From Defluviimonas salinarum (GTDB lineage Bacteria > Pseudomonadota > Alphaproteobacteria > Rhodobacterales > Rhodobacteraceae), in the NCBI RefSeq assembly GCF_026013545.1, contig NZ_JAPDOG010000001.1:285815-349814 (forward strand): a stretch of 64,000 nucleotides of DNA, in the 5' to 3' direction. The position numbers and the translations under genes are program-made. Below are positions 1 to 9,678 of this stretch, one piece after another (within the stretch, counting starts at the first letter, position 1; every line of letters starts with the position of its first letter). The notes beneath the pieces were generated by a model, which did not search any database, was not told where the DNA came from, and saw only the letters and a program-made list of their open reading frames with translations.

Positions 1-1303
1 CGACGCCGCCGCCGTAGATGCCGCGCTTCTCGGGCTCGAGTTCGTCGATGATCTCCATCGCCCGCACCTTGGGCGCGCCCGAAACCGTGCCGGCCGGCAG
101 GCCCGCGAGAAGCGCCGAGAGCGCGTCCTCGCCCTCGCGGATCTCGCCGACCACGTTCGAGACGATGTGCATGACGTGCGAATACCGCTCGATGATGAAC
201 TTCTCGGTCGGGCGCACGGTGCCGATCTTCGCCACCCGGCCGACATCGTTGCGGCCGAGGTCGAGGAGCATCAGATGCTCGGCAAGTTCCTTCTTGTCGG
301 CCAGAAGATCGGCCTCTAGCGCGCGATCCTCTTCGGGCGTGGCGCCGCGTGGGCGGGTGCCCGCGATCGGGCGCACGGTGACTTCGCCGCCGCGGAGCCG
401 TACGAGGATCTCCGGTGAGGCGCCAACGATGTGGAAGCCTCCGAAATTGAAGAAGGTCAGGAATGGCGAGGGATTGGTGCGGCGCAAGGAGCGGTAGAGC
501 GCGAAGGGCGGCAGCCGGAAATCGGCGGTCCAGCGCTGCGAGGGCACGACCTGGAAGATGTCGCCCGCGCGGATGTAGTCCTTGGCCTTCTCGACCGCGG
601 CCCGGTAGCCCTCGGGGGTGAAGTTGGAACTGAGCGGGCCGAGATGCGCGGAGGTGCCGAGCGAGCGCGTCTCGCCCGAAGGCGCGCGTTCGAGGTCGCG
701 CACGGCGTCCATCACCCGTTCGGCCGTCTGCGCATAGGCCGCGCGCGCCGAGAGGCCCGAGCCGACCCAGGCCGGCGAGCAGACCGTGACCTCGCCCTTC
801 ACCCCGTCGAGCACCGCGACGATGGTCGGGCGCATCAGCGTGGCATCGGGCACCCCGATCGGGTCGGGCTTGACGTTCGGCAGGTGCTCCACCAGCCGGA
901 TCATGTCGTAGCCGAGATAGCCAAAAAGCCCCGCCGCGATCGCCGGGAGGCCCTCGGGCATCTCGATCCGGCTTTCCGCGATCAGCGCCCTCAGCGTCTC
1001 GAGCGGATGGCCGTCGAGCGGCTCGAAGGCTTCGGCGTCGAACCGCGCCTCGCGGTTGATCCGGCTCCGCTCGCCGCGGCATTCCCAGATCACGTCCGGT
1101 TTCAGCCCGACGACCGAGTAGCGCCCGCGCACCTCGCCGCCGGTGACGCTTTCGAGCATGAAGCTCATCGCCTGCGCGTCGGCGAGTTTCAGCATCAGCG
1201 AGACCGGCGTGTCGAGATCGGCCGCGAGACGGGCGAAGACAAGCTGGTTCTCGCCGCGTGCCCAGCCGGCCTCGAAGGCCTCGAAAGTCGAGATCAGAGC
1301 CAC
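1..1303 (-). CDS. trpE: Anthranilate synthase component I (3' end outside window)
   Basis: Converts chorismate plus glutamine-derived ammonia to anthranilate, the first committed step of tryptophan synthesis, in the cytoplasm with TrpG. The visible 434 codons run from a GTG at 1303, 8 bases after an AAGGA, into the chorismate-binding domain. Family signatures are visible: PIAGTRPRG, the LLDLGRNDVGRV block, the PAGTVSGAPK loop, and near the edge a segment reading IDELEPEKRGIYGG. It starts 11 bp after the stop of the PpiD-like gene on the same strand, so the two are probably co-transcribed. The C-terminal part lies outside the window. The assignment is firm; only the start codon choice is inferred. 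Confidence 0.95.
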   Translation of the reverse strand, partial: MALISTFEAFEAGWARGENQLVFARLAADLDTPVSLMLKLADAQAMSFMLESVTGGEVRGRYSVVGLKPDVIWECRGERSRINREARFDAEAFEPLDGHPLETLRALIAESRIEMPEGLPAIAAGLFGYLGYDMIRLVEHLPNVKPDPIGVPDATLMRPTIVAVLDGVKGEVTVCSPAWVGSGLSARAAYAQTAERVMDAVRDLERAPSGETRSLGTSAHLGPLSSNFTPEGYRAAVEKAKDYIRAGDIFQVVPSQRWTADFRLPPFALYRSLRRTNPSPFLTFFNFGGFHIVGASPEILVRLRGGEVTVRPIAGTRPRGATPEEDRALEADLLADKKELAEHLMLLDLGRNDVGRVAKIGTVRPTEKFIIERYSHVMHIVSNVVGEIREGEDALSALLAGLPAGTVSGAPKVRAMEIIDELEPEKRGIYGGGV

Positions 1304-1314
1304 GGGCGGTTCCT

Positions 1315-3168
1315 TCAGTTCAGCTGGGCGTGGACGGCATTGACGGCCGCCTGGTCGATGCGGATGCCGGCCTCGGCCTGCAGGGCTCCGGTAAAGAGCT
1401 CGAACATGTCCTGTGCCAGCGACTGGCCGAACTGCGCCTCGAGCGCGTCATGCGCCCGGGTCAGCTCAGGGCTGTCGGCGGAAGCCGCCGTGATCCCGGT
1501 CAGTGCCACGACATGCACCATGTCGGGCGCCTCGACGACAGCGGCTTCGCCCTCGGCAAGCGTGAACACCCGTTCGGCGACCTCGGCCGACGCGCCGGAG
1601 ATGAAGCCGCCGCGGGCGAAATCCTCGTAGCGAGTCGTCACGAGCCCGGTCGCGTCAAGCGCCTTGCCCGCCGCAAGCTCGGTCCTGATCTCCTCGGCGC
1701 GCGCCACGAGGCGTTTGTGGGTCTCGTCGCGGGTCCAGGCCTCGGCGGCGGCCTCCCTGACCTCGTCGAGCGGTCGCAGCGCCGGTGCGTCGATCCCGTC
1801 AAGCCGGAGCGCGAACACGCCGCCATCGTCGAGCGCGGTAAGGGTGGGGAAGTCCGCGTCGGTCGCCGCTTGGGCGGCATCGCGGAAGGCGCCATAGGCG
1901 GCGATCCCGTCTTCGGTCGTGGCGTCGAACGCGACCTCTCCAAGCTCCATCTCGGTTTCGTCGGCGACCTCCTCGAGCGTCGCACCGCTCGCCAGCAGGT
2001 CTTCGATCGCGTCGGTCCGGTCCGCGATCATCCGCCGCGCCCGGTCAGCCGAAGCCTCGGCGGCGAGGTCCGGACGGGCCTCCTCGAAGGTCACTTCCTG
2101 CGCTTCGAGAATGCCGTTCATCGCGTAGAGTGCCGGTCCGAGTTCCGACGGAAGCGGTCCGACCACGCCCGGCTCCCCGAGCGCGAAGACCGCCGCGCCG
2201 GCCGCGCCGAGCGCCGCCTCGGACATCTCGCCGAGATCGGTATCGGCGAGAGTCAGCCCACGCTCCCGCGCAAGGTCCTCGAACGTCGCCTCGCCCGCGT
2301 CGAACCTTGCCCTGGCGGCCTTGGCCGCGTCCTCGTCCGGGTAGACCAGACGCTCGACCAGCCGCCGTTCGGGCGTGACGAATTCGTCGATCCGCTCCTG
2401 GTAGCTGGCGCGCAATGCCTCCTCGTCGAGCTCGACCTTGTCCGCCAGCATGTCGGGCGACAGCCAGACATAGCTGATGCGCCGGGTCTCGGGCCGGGTG
2501 AAGGCCTCGGGATGGGCCTCGTAATAGGACTGGATCTCGGCCTCGGCCGGAGCCGGGACCGGTTCGGCGAGGTCCGGTGCGGCAAGCTCGGCCAGCGTGA
2601 AGCTGCGGGTCTCGGTCAGCCAGGCGGCGGCACGGTCGACCGCCGCCTCCGGTGCCGCGGTGCCGCCGAGGAGCGCGCCTTGCAGGAGCGTCCGCGCCGT
2701 CTCGTCGCGCAACTTGGCCTCGAACTCGGCCTCGCCGAGCCCTTCCTGTTTCAGCGTGAGCGCATAGGCGTCGCGGTCGAACTTGCCGTCGAGCCCCTGG
2801 AAGGCCTCGATCCCGAGGATGCGCTTGCGTACCTCGCCATCGCCCACCGAGAGGCCGATCCGGTCGGCCTCGTTGTCGAGCGCGGCCGAGGCGATCACCC
2901 GCGCCATCACCGACCGGTCGATGCCGAGCGACTGCGCCTGCGAAAAGCTCACCGGCTGGCCGATCTGGGCCGAGACCGCGGCGATCTCGCGGTTCAGCAT
3001 GCGGGCGTAATCGCGCAGGTCGACCTCGCGCTCGCCGACCGTGCCGATCGTCCGGACCGAGCCACCGAAATTGCGCGCACCGAAACCGCCAAGGCCGAGG
3101 ATCAGCATCGCCATGAGGATCCAGATGATGGTGTTTCCGCGCTTCTTGCTGCGCAGCGGGTTCGACAT
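1315..3168 (-). CDS. PpiD/SurA-like membrane-anchored periplasmic peptidyl-prolyl isomerase
   Basis: 617-aa inner-membrane-anchored chaperone expected to assist folding of secreted proteins leaving the Sec translocon. The N-terminus (MSNPLRSKKRGN, then a hydrophobic segment at about residues 14-32) matches the single N-in anchor of PpiD. A SurA-type N-terminal domain and a degenerate parvulin region in the middle (about residues 240-370) follow. Length is normal for rhodobacterial PpiD. I chose the ATG at 3168 rather than an upstream in-frame start because the charged-then-hydrophobic anchor begins there. It lies 11 bp upstream of trpE; a foldase-trpE pairing is a genomic neighbourhood, not a functional link. 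Confidence 0.85.
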   Translation of the reverse strand: MSNPLRSKKRGNTIIWILMAMLILGLGGFGARNFGGSVRTIGTVGEREVDLRDYARMLNREIAAVSAQIGQPVSFSQAQSLGIDRSVMARVIASAALDNEADRIGLSVGDGEVRKRILGIEAFQGLDGKFDRDAYALTLKQEGLGEAEFEAKLRDETARTLLQGALLGGTAAPEAAVDRAAAWLTETRSFTLAELAAPDLAEPVPAPAEAEIQSYYEAHPEAFTRPETRRISYVWLSPDMLADKVELDEEALRASYQERIDEFVTPERRLVERLVYPDEDAAKAARARFDAGEATFEDLARERGLTLADTDLGEMSEAALGAAGAAVFALGEPGVVGPLPSELGPALYAMNGILEAQEVTFEEARPDLAAEASADRARRMIADRTDAIEDLLASGATLEEVADETEMELGEVAFDATTEDGIAAYGAFRDAAQAATDADFPTLTALDDGGVFALRLDGIDAPALRPLDEVREAAAEAWTRDETHKRLVARAEEIRTELAAGKALDATGLVTTRYEDFARGGFISGASAEVAERVFTLAEGEAAVVEAPDMVHVVALTGITAASADSPELTRAHDALEAQFGQSLAQDMFELFTGALQAEAGIRIDQAAVNAVHAQLN

Positions 3169-3315
3169 GGCGGCGGTTCTCCCGAAAGACCAGTTCCCCC
3201 GGTGTTTAGGCCAGCGGGCAGGGCGGGGCAAGGCTCGTCACGGGCCGGGCGCGCCTTGACAGGGTATCGGGAAGAAAATACCCGATTAAAACACTCACGA
3301 ATTAGCGGAACCCCT

Positions 3316-3835
3316 AAGGAAACCCTTCGCGTCCTTCTGATCCTCGGCCACCTTATGGTCTTCGCCGCCGCGCTCTACCTCGTGATGAGCGAGGATCTCC
3401 GCTTCCTGCGCGCTCGCCGCGCTCTTCGTCACCGGGGCCGCGGTGATCTGGCTCGACACCGGATCTTCGCCCACCGAGATCGCGGCACGGCCGAAGCTCG
3501 TGGCCAAGATCACCGTCGTCGCCGTCCTCGCGCTGAACGGGGCGGCATTGCACTGGATCCTGTTCCCGATGCTCAAGGGACCGCGCGGCGGGAGCCGGCG
3601 CTGCGCGGTGCCGGCGTGCCTTCTCGGCGCGGTGTCCTCGGTGTCCTGGCTCTACGCGAGCTTCCTCGGCGTCGCGAAGCCGCTCGCCAGCGCGCTCGGC
3701 CTTTCGGGGTTCCTCGGGCTCTACGCGCTTGCGCTCGGCCTCGCGATGGCGGGCGCGCTCCTCATCGTCGCCCCGCGCCTCAGGCGTCTGATGGGAGCGG
3801 CCCCGGCCGCTGCCGGCCTCTCTCCGGTCGTGTGA
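3316..3835 (+). pseudogene. Frameshifted small integral membrane protein
   Basis: Two reading frames carry parts of one hydrophobic protein. The first (from 3316: KETLRVLLILGHLMVFAAAL) runs to about 3410. The second begins near 3386 and continues as ALAALFVTGAAVIWLDTG to a stop at 3835, with about four hydrophobic segments. Neither frame has a convincing start: the codon before GAA-ACC at 3316 is AAG where an ATG would be expected, and a TGA at 3383 closes the second frame upstream. I infer loss of the start codon plus a frameshift or short deletion near 3390-3410. The family is unrecognised. Alternatively only the GTG-initiated 3443-3835 frame is translated. Confidence 0.55.
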
Positions 3836-3839
3836 CCGA

Positions 3840-5018
3840 TCAGGCGCGGAACGCGGCCAGCCGGTCGATCAGAGCGCCGACGCCCGCGACCCCGACATTG
3901 GCGAAGGCGATACGGAGCTGGCGCGCGCCGGCCGGATCGCCCTCGGGCATGAACATCGTGCCGGGCAGGAGGAGCACGCCCGCCTCGCGCACCAGCCGCC
4001 GCGCAAGCTCGGGCGCGGCGACGGGGCAGGGGTGTTCGACATAGGCGAAGAACGCGCCGCAGCCCAGGAGCCGCCAGCCCTCGAGCCGCGCGATCCCAGC
4101 GGTCATGGCGGCACGGCGGGCGAGGATCTCGGCGCGCTCGCCCGCGACCCACTGGCCGAGGTTGCGCATCCCCCAAAGCGCGCCGATCTGGCCGAGCTGG
4201 CTCGGGCAGATCGCCACCGTGTCGAGGAACTTCTCGACCTCGGCAAGCCGAGCCCGGTCGGCGACGATCGCGCCAACCCTGTGGCCGGTCAGCCGGTAGG
4301 CCTTCGAGAAGGAATAGAGATGGACGAGCGTGCCCCGCCAGTCCGGATCGGCGAAGAGGTCATGCGGCGCACCCGCGCGCGAGTCGAAATCGCGGTAGGT
4401 CTCGTCGAGGATCAGCGCGATGCCCCGCGCCTGCGCCAGCTCGTAGAAGGCGCGCAGCGTTGCGGCCGGGTACTCGACCCCGCCAGGATTGTTCGGGGTG
4501 ACAAGGACGATGGCGCGGGTGCGCTCGGTGACGAGCCGCGCCGTCGCCTCGGCCTCGGGGATCAGCCCGGGTCCGGTCGGAAGCGGGACCGCAGCGATCC
4601 CCTGCATGTCGAGCCACATCTTGTGGTTGAAATACCACGGCGTTGGCAGGATCACCTCGTCCCCGGCCCGGGCGATCGTCGCCATCACCGCGCAGAAGGC
4701 CTGGTTGCAGCCCTGGGTGATCGCAACCTCGCCCGCCGCGATTTCGCCGCCATAGGCCGCCGACCATTGTGCCGCCACCTCGTCCCGGAGCGCCGGCAGG
4801 CCGAGCACCGGCCCGTAGAGATGCGCCGCCGGATCGTTGATCGCGGCCTCGGCGAGCGCCTGCCGGAGCCCCTCCGGCGGCGGCTCCATCGGCGCGGCCT
4901 GGCTGACATTGATCAAGGGCCGGTCGGGCGGGAAGGTGACGCCGTCGAGCCAGCGCCGGGCCTCCATCACCGGGGGCGGGAAGGTCCGGGCCATGTCGGG
5001 ATTGAGGGGCAGGGGCAT
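3840..5018 (-). CDS. PLP-dependent class I/II aminotransferase
   Basis: 392-aa fold-type I aminotransferase of the aspartate/aromatic group, cytoplasmic. Visible hallmarks are the substrate/PLP motif NNPGG (about 176-180), DETY (205-208, PLP N1 contact) and the Schiff-base lysine in SFSKAYRLTGHRVG (Lys239). Start at ATG 5018 gives the standard length. It converges on the broken membrane-protein gene, with only 4 bp between the two ends. The substrate cannot be told from sequence; neighbours give no pathway hint beyond trpE on the same strand. Confidence 0.88.
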   Translation of the reverse strand: MPLPLNPDMARTFPPPVMEARRWLDGVTFPPDRPLINVSQAAPMEPPPEGLRQALAEAAINDPAAHLYGPVLGLPALRDEVAAQWSAAYGGEIAAGEVAITQGCNQAFCAVMATIARAGDEVILPTPWYFNHKMWLDMQGIAAVPLPTGPGLIPEAEATARLVTERTRAIVLVTPNNPGGVEYPAATLRAFYELAQARGIALILDETYRDFDSRAGAPHDLFADPDWRGTLVHLYSFSKAYRLTGHRVGAIVADRARLAEVEKFLDTVAICPSQLGQIGALWGMRNLGQWVAGERAEILARRAAMTAGIARLEGWRLLGCGAFFAYVEHPCPVAAPELARRLVREAGVLLLPGTMFMPEGDPAGARQLRIAFANVGVAGVGALIDRLAAFRA

Positions 5019-5219
5019 CGGTCCTCCGGCTTAAGCGCGCCCCGAAGTTAAATACGCCCGGCGTCCCGGCGGCAAGCGCCGCCGCGCTCATTGTGGAGCC
5101 AATGGCGCGCCTGCTGCCATGAATTGGCAGGTGGCATCCACGTCCTCCGCGGAGCCTGTCTTCGGCAGAATGTGTTCAAGACGCTCGGGGCGCAGCACAT
5201 CATCAACGCCTCCCGGAAA

Positions 5220-5930
5220 TCAGAGTTCGGTGAAAGTGGACCAGGCGCGCCACCCGGTCAGGCCACGGGCCTTGATGAGGTCGACGAGCGGCTGGGATGC
5301 GAAAATGTGCATGTCACTTCTGACGTCTCGCCAAAGCCCCATCCCCGCGATCCGGTCGGCGTGAACGGCAAAGGCGGTGTGTCCCAAATGAAAAGTGGTC
5401 GTGTCGGTCACAGGATCGGTTGGCTTGCCGCCCACCCGCTGCAGTTGCGGGCTTGCGTTCAAATTGATCGTGTTCAAGAGCCGGGTGACCCGCATGAAAT
5501 AGAACGGCCGTCTTTCATGCAGCCCGCCATCCTTGCGGCGGATCTCGACCGGGACGAACTGATGCACATCCTTGTCGAGGCTCTCGACCGCGTCCCTGAA
5601 GGCCTGGCTGACGATGGGGCCGGTATAGCCGATCCCGCCCTCGTAGTCCTGGAAGGTCACGTTGTTGTCAGCAATCAGCAGCGGTGGATACATCTCTTCC
5701 GGCACCCGCGCGCGGATGTCGGCGGTATTGTCGATCTCGGGCACCGGCAGGCCTGCGGCACGCGCGGCGTTTCTGGCTTCCCGGCCACTCCACGCCTTGG
5801 CCTTCCATTCTTCGCTCTTGAGATTCCCAAGATAGTCGCCAATCCGTTTGGTCAGCCGATCCGCATCGCCCGCAGGCGTATCCAGCGACCGGTCGGGCCT
5901 GTCGATGTCGACGCCAATGATGATCCCCAT
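5220..5930 (-). CDS. DUF1629 / imm11-family protein (possible immunity protein)
   Basis: 236-aa soluble protein. The C-terminal half has the order expected of DUF1629 (PF07791): FYFMRVTRLLNTINLNAS, a GGKPTDPVTDTTTFHL stretch, then GLWRDVRSDMHIFASQPLVD and a final RGLTGWRA. The family contains presumed immunity proteins of polymorphic-toxin and contact-dependent systems, although many members stand alone. About 100 bp upstream on the same strand is the remnant of an RTX-toxin activating acyltransferase, so this may be a stranded piece of a lost toxin locus. No toxin gene is visible within the window. Family assignment is moderately firm; immunity function is inference. Confidence 0.7.
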   Translation of the reverse strand: MGIIIGVDIDRPDRSLDTPAGDADRLTKRIGDYLGNLKSEEWKAKAWSGREARNAARAAGLPVPEIDNTADIRARVPEEMYPPLLIADNNVTFQDYEGGIGYTGPIVSQAFRDAVESLDKDVHQFVPVEIRRKDGGLHERRPFYFMRVTRLLNTINLNASPQLQRVGGKPTDPVTDTTTFHLGHTAFAVHADRIAGMGLWRDVRSDMHIFASQPLVDLIKARGLTGWRAWSTFTEL

Positions 5931-6028
5931 TTGTCCGCTCCTTAGATTCTGTTTGCGCCAGTCAGAAGATGATCGGCCGACCCCGCGACTGCCCCCGCCG
6001 ACCCGGAGAGGGGCAGTCGCACTGCTTT

Positions 6029-6331
6029 CTACGCGGGTTTTGCACCCGCAGACGGTGCCGCCTGCCCCTCACGCATCTTCTCCAGCATCTCCTTCTCCAC
6101 AAGCCCGCCGATATGCGGATGCATCCGGAGCTCACCTTCCCTCACCACCTGACGGAAATTGGCGATGACCCAGCCCGCGGTCTTGCGATCCGGCGAGATG
6201 ACGTCGAGGAGCCAGTTGATGCTGCCCGACTGCCACTCCTCGGGCTTGAGCCGCACCGGGAAGGCGACCGCCTTGATCTGGTCGCGGATTGGAGGTTCAG
6301 GCAGGATCTGCGGCCTATCGGTTTGCGACCG
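6029..6331 (-). pseudogene. 5'-truncated RTX toxin-activating lysine-acyltransferase (HlyC-like) remnant
   Basis: The frame is open from just after a TAA at 6332-6334 to the stop at 6029. It reads IRDQIKAVAFPVRLKPEEW, then QSGSINWLLDVISPD, resembling the C-terminal third of HlyC/RtxC-type acyltransferases, which acylate RTX protoxins. The N-terminal domain with the catalytic histidine is absent and the only in-frame start is an internal GTG (6256) without a clear ribosome site. It lies between gpt and the DUF1629 gene, all on the minus strand. I infer decay by 5' deletion. The family call is from pattern memory and could be wrong. Confidence 0.5.
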
Positions 6332-6435
6332 TTACCGGCAGGGTGGCCACGTGAGAGACCGGGCTGCCCCCGGCCATTCTTCATTGCTAAAATACCCCCG
6401 CCGGAGGCATCCGCAGGTCCGGCCGGGCGCAGGCG

Positions 6436-6942
6436 TCAGTCCGCGCCGCGATAGGGCTGGACGTATTGCAGCGCCATGTCCCAGGGGAAGAAGATCCAAG
6501 TATCCTGGCTCACCTCGGTGATATAGGTGTCGACCATCGCCCGGCCCGCGGGCTTGGCATAGACCGTCGCGAAATGCGCCTTGGGATAGAGGTTGCGCAC
6601 CAGTTCCAGCGTCTTGCCGGTATCGACGAGGTCGTCGACCACGAGCACGCCTTCGCCGTCGGTGCCCATGATCTCGGCCTGCGGCGCCTTGATCACGCGC
6701 GGCTGGCTCTGGTCCTGGTGGTTGTAGGACTTGACCGAGATCGTGTCGACGACGCGGATGTCGAGCTCGCGGCTGACGATCATCGCCGGCGCCATGCCGC
6801 CCCGGGTGATCGCCACCACGGATCGCCAGGCGCCGCCGTCCGGACCCTTGCCGTCGAGCCGCCAGGCCAGCGCCCGCGCGTCGCGGTGGATCTGGTCCCA
6901 GGAGACATGGAAGCCCTTCTCGTGCGGCAGCCGATCACTCAT
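6436..6942 (-). CDS. gpt: Xanthine(-guanine) phosphoribosyltransferase
   Basis: 168-aa type I phosphoribosyltransferase salvaging xanthine/guanine with PRPP. The PRPP-binding loop [13 protein letters not shown] is at about residues 99-111, and a [16 protein letters not shown]-like region (about 39-53) forms the conserved first loop. Length fits Gpt. The ATG at 6942 overlaps the fabI stop by 4 bases (ATGA), so translation is coupled to fabI. Assignment is secure. Confidence 0.93.
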   Translation of the reverse strand: MSDRLPHEKGFHVSWDQIHRDARALAWRLDGKGPDGGAWRSVVAITRGGMAPAMIVSRELDIRVVDTISVKSYNHQDQSQPRVIKAPQAEIMGTDGEGVLVVDDLVDTGKTLELVRNLYPKAHFATVYAKPAGRAMVDTYITEVSQDTWIFFPWDMALQYVQPYRGAD

Positions 6943-7775
6943 TGCGCCGCCTCCTTGCCTCCGCGCCCCGTCACGACGTCGATGTCGGGCGCGTCCACCG
7001 CTTTCATGCCGACGACGTGATAGCCGCAATCGACATGGTGGGTCTCGCCGGTCACGCCCGAGCCGAGATCGGACAGGAGATAGAGCGCCGACTTGCCGAC
7101 ATCCTCCTGGCTGACGTTGCGACGCATCGGCGAGTTGAGCTCGTTCCACTTCAGGATGTAGCGGAAATCGCCGATGCCGGAGGCGGCGAGCGTCTTGATC
7201 GGGCCGGCCGAGATGGCGTTGCAGCGGATGCCGTCCTTGCCGAGATCCTCGGCGATGTAGCGCACCGAGGCCTCGAGCGCGGCCTTGGCGACGCCCATCA
7301 CGTTGTAATGCGGCATCACCCGTTCGGCGCCGTAATAGGTCAGCGTCAGGAGCGAGCCGCCGTCCGGCATCATCGCCGCCGCGCGCTTGCAGACGGCGGT
7401 GAAGGAATAGACCGAGATGTCCATCGTCATGCGGAAGTTCTCGGCGCCGGTGTCGACGTAGCGGCCGCGCAGCTCCGTCTTGTCCGAAAAGCCGATCGCA
7501 TGGACGACGAAGTCGAGCTTGCCCCAGACCTTCTCGAGCCGCGCGAAGAGCGCGTCGAGCGAGGCGGCGTCCGAGACGTCGCACTCGATGATCTCGGTGG
7601 AGCCGATCTCGGCGGCAAGCGGCTCAACGCGTTTCTTCAGCGCCTCGCCCTGGTAGGAGAAGGCGATCTCGGCCCCTTGCTCGGCGCAAGCCTTGGCAAT
7701 CCCCCAGGCGATCGACTTGTCGTTCGCCACTCCCATGATCAGGCCGCGCTTACCGGCCATCAGTTTGGTCGCCAT
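6939..7775 (-). CDS. fabI: Enoyl-[acyl-carrier-protein] reductase (NADH)
   Basis: 278-aa short-chain dehydrogenase of the FabI type, catalysing the last reduction of each fatty-acid elongation cycle. It has the FabI-specific nucleotide loop [13 protein letters not shown] (15-27) and the Tyr-x6-Lys catalytic pair in YNVMGVAK (Tyr157, Lys164). It leads the fabI-gpt operon. The 143-bp gap to the divergent pdxH (7776-7918) should hold both promoters. Identification is secure. Confidence 0.95.
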   Translation of the reverse strand: MATKLMAGKRGLIMGVANDKSIAWGIAKACAEQGAEIAFSYQGEALKKRVEPLAAEIGSTEIIECDVSDAASLDALFARLEKVWGKLDFVVHAIGFSDKTELRGRYVDTGAENFRMTMDISVYSFTAVCKRAAAMMPDGGSLLTLTYYGAERVMPHYNVMGVAKAALEASVRYIAEDLGKDGIRCNAISAGPIKTLAASGIGDFRYILKWNELNSPMRRNVSQEDVGKSALYLLSDLGSGVTGETHHVDCGYHVVGMKAVDAPDIDVVTGRGGKEAAQ

Positions 7776-7918
7776 TTCTGCTCCCGGCTACTTTAGTATC
7801 GAGTGCGAAAGCATTAGGCTAAGTTCAGACCTGCTTCAAGGGCAGGGCGGAGCGGCCAAGAATACAACCGACGACAGACCGGGGAACCGGCGGGCGACCG
7901 GAGAGGGAGAGGCAGTCC

Positions 7919-8524
7919 ATGACCGACCGCAGCGGCATCTTCGCCGGCGATGACCCGTTCGCCATCGCGCGCGCCTGGCTGGCCGAGGCCGAGTCGACGG
8001 AACCGAACGATCCCAACGCGATCGCCCTGGCCACGGTCGACGGCGGGGGATTGCCGAATGCCCGCATGGTACTCCTGAAAGAGATTGAGGCGGACGGCTT
8101 TCTCTTCTACACGAACTATGGTTCGGCCAAGGCGCGCGAAATTGATGTTGCCGGGAAGGCGGCTTTCGTGATGCACTGGAAATCACTTCGCAGGCAGATC
8201 CGTGTACGGGGTCTGACCAGTCGCGAAGAGGGGCGAATGGCGGACGAGTATTTCGCCTCACGGTCGTTGCAGAGCCGGCTCGGCGCCTGGGCGTCGCGTC
8301 AGTCGCAACCGCTTGCCTCTCGGGGCAGGTTGATGGCCGAAGTGGCACGAGTGACGGCGGTGCATGGTGTCGCACCCGAGCGGCCGCCCTTCTGGGGCGG
8401 AATCAGGCTCAAGCCGTTGGAGATTGAGTTCTGGGCCGATGGGGCCTTTCGGCTGCACGACCGCTTCCAGTGGCGCCGTGCGGCTATTGAGGAGGAGTGG
8501 ACCGTAACACGGTTGAGCCCCTGA
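7919..8524 (+). CDS. pdxH: Pyridoxamine/pyridoxine 5'-phosphate oxidase
   Basis: 201-aa FMN-dependent oxidase making pyridoxal 5'-phosphate in the cytoplasm. Visible PNPOx features are the N-terminal [19 protein letters not shown] strand-loop, [13 protein letters not shown] (FMN phosphate region), [13 protein letters not shown], and the C-terminal signature ending [11 protein letters not shown] with a terminal RLSP. Length is typical. The gene is transcribed divergently from fabI. Confidence 0.95.
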   Translation: MTDRSGIFAGDDPFAIARAWLAEAESTEPNDPNAIALATVDGGGLPNARMVLLKEIEADGFLFYTNYGSAKAREIDVAGKAAFVMHWKSLRRQIRVRGLTSREEGRMADEYFASRSLQSRLGAWASRQSQPLASRGRLMAEVARVTAVHGVAPERPPFWGGIRLKPLEIEFWADGAFRLHDRFQWRRAAIEEEWTVTRLSP

Positions 8525-8631
8525 TCGTCGTTTGGTGCTTTGCCAGTGAGTTGACCTTATGTGCGTGAACTTGAAACCGACCCTCTGATCGCCGCCGGCG
8601 AGACGCGGGCCGGGATGGGAAATAACGGACT

Positions 8632-9165
8632 ATGACGCAAGAAGAACAGAGCCAGCACGAGGTCATCGGCCGCGTGAAATGGTTCGACCCAGCGAAGGGA
8701 TTTGGTTTCATCATCGCCGACGGCAGCGGCGGTGACATCCTGCTTCACGCCAATGTTCTTCGGAACTTCGGCCAGAGCTCGGTCGCAGACAACGCGCGAA
8801 TCACGGTGATCGTCCAGCAGACAGCGCGCGGCGCGCAGGCCGTCGAGGTGCGCGAGATCCTGCCGCCGGAAAACGAGCATATGGTGCCGATCGAGGACCT
8901 GGGCGACAGCGATGCCGCCGAGATCGCGGCGCTGCCGCTGGAACCGGCGCGCGTGAAGTGGTTCGACAAGGCCAAGGGCTTCGGCTTTGCCAATGTCTAT
9001 GGCCGCCCTGAGGACGTCTTCATCCATATCGAGATCCTTCGCCGTTCGGGGTTCGCCGACCTCCAGCCCGGCGAGGCGGTTTGCCTGAGGGTGATCGAGG
9101 GCAAGCGTGGGCGGATGGCCGCGCAGGTCGCCTCTTGGGAAGCCGCCCAGCGCGAGAAGAGATGA
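8632..9165 (+). CDS. Double cold-shock-domain protein
   Basis: 177-aa RNA-binding protein with two cold-shock domains joined by a linker. CSD1 is at about residues 11-72 (VKWFDPAKGFGFI with RNP1) and CSD2 at about 103-170 (VKWFDKAKGFGFANVYG, then DVFIHIEIL as RNP2). Two-CSD proteins of this size are common in Rhodobacterales and probably act as RNA chaperones. The stop overlaps the ATG of the DUF192 gene by 4 bases, giving a coupled pair. Confidence 0.9.
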   Translation: MTQEEQSQHEVIGRVKWFDPAKGFGFIIADGSGGDILLHANVLRNFGQSSVADNARITVIVQQTARGAQAVEVREILPPENEHMVPIEDLGDSDAAEIAALPLEPARVKWFDKAKGFGFANVYGRPEDVFIHIEILRRSGFADLQPGEAVCLRVIEGKRGRMAAQVASWEAAQREKR

Positions 9166-9638
9166 CGCCGAGGGCAGTCGCCGCATTCCAGATCGCTGCG
9201 TGCCTTGCAGGACCGGCAACGGCCGGCTGCGGCGACGAGGTCGCGGCATTCCGCTGGCCGGGCGGTGCCGCCGAATTCGCGATCGAAATCGCCGACGATG
9301 CGGAGGAACGCGCCCGCGGCCTGATGTTCCGCGAGGCGCTCGCGGCCGATGCCGGCATGCTCTTCATCTACGAGCGGCCGCAGGCGGTCGCGTTCTGGAT
9401 GAGGAACACGCTCATTCCGCTCGACATGGTCTTCATCGGCACCGACGGCCGGGTCAATGGCGTCCACGCGATGGCGGTGCCCGGCGACGAGACCCCGATT
9501 CCCGGACCACCCGAGACGCTTATGGTTCTCGAGATCGCTGGGGGGCGCGCGGCCGAACTCGGCCTCGTGCCAGGCGCGGAACTTCGCCATCCCCGGCTCG
9601 TCCAGGCGACGGCGCTCTGGCCCTGCGGGCAACCTTAG
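9162..9638 (+). CDS. DUF192 family secreted protein
   Basis: 158-aa protein with an N-terminal hydrophobic leader (about residues 4-20, ending near TAGCG) and a DUF192 core: RARGLMFREALAADAGMLFI, then FWMRNTLIPLDMVFI and a closing segment with PGDETPIPGPP. DUF192 proteins are small exported or periplasmic beta-barrels of unknown role. I chose the ATG at 9162 because it gives the leader and overlaps the upstream stop as ATGA. Longer in-frame starts would lie inside the cold-shock gene. Confidence 0.85.
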   Translation: MTPRAVAAFQIAACLAGPATAGCGDEVAAFRWPGGAAEFAIEIADDAEERARGLMFREALAADAGMLFIYERPQAVAFWMRNTLIPLDMVFIGTDGRVNGVHAMAVPGDETPIPGPPETLMVLEIAGGRAAELGLVPGAELRHPRLVQATALWPCGQP

Positions 9639-9678
9639 CTCTTTCCCTTGGCGTGCCAAGCCGCTAGAGACGAGACGT

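Noticed and set aside
1258-4044. A 928-codon plus-strand open frame
   Set aside because: It lies antisense to the PpiD-like gene and the aminotransferase; the protein is Arg/Gly-rich without domains, typical of a high-GC shadow frame.
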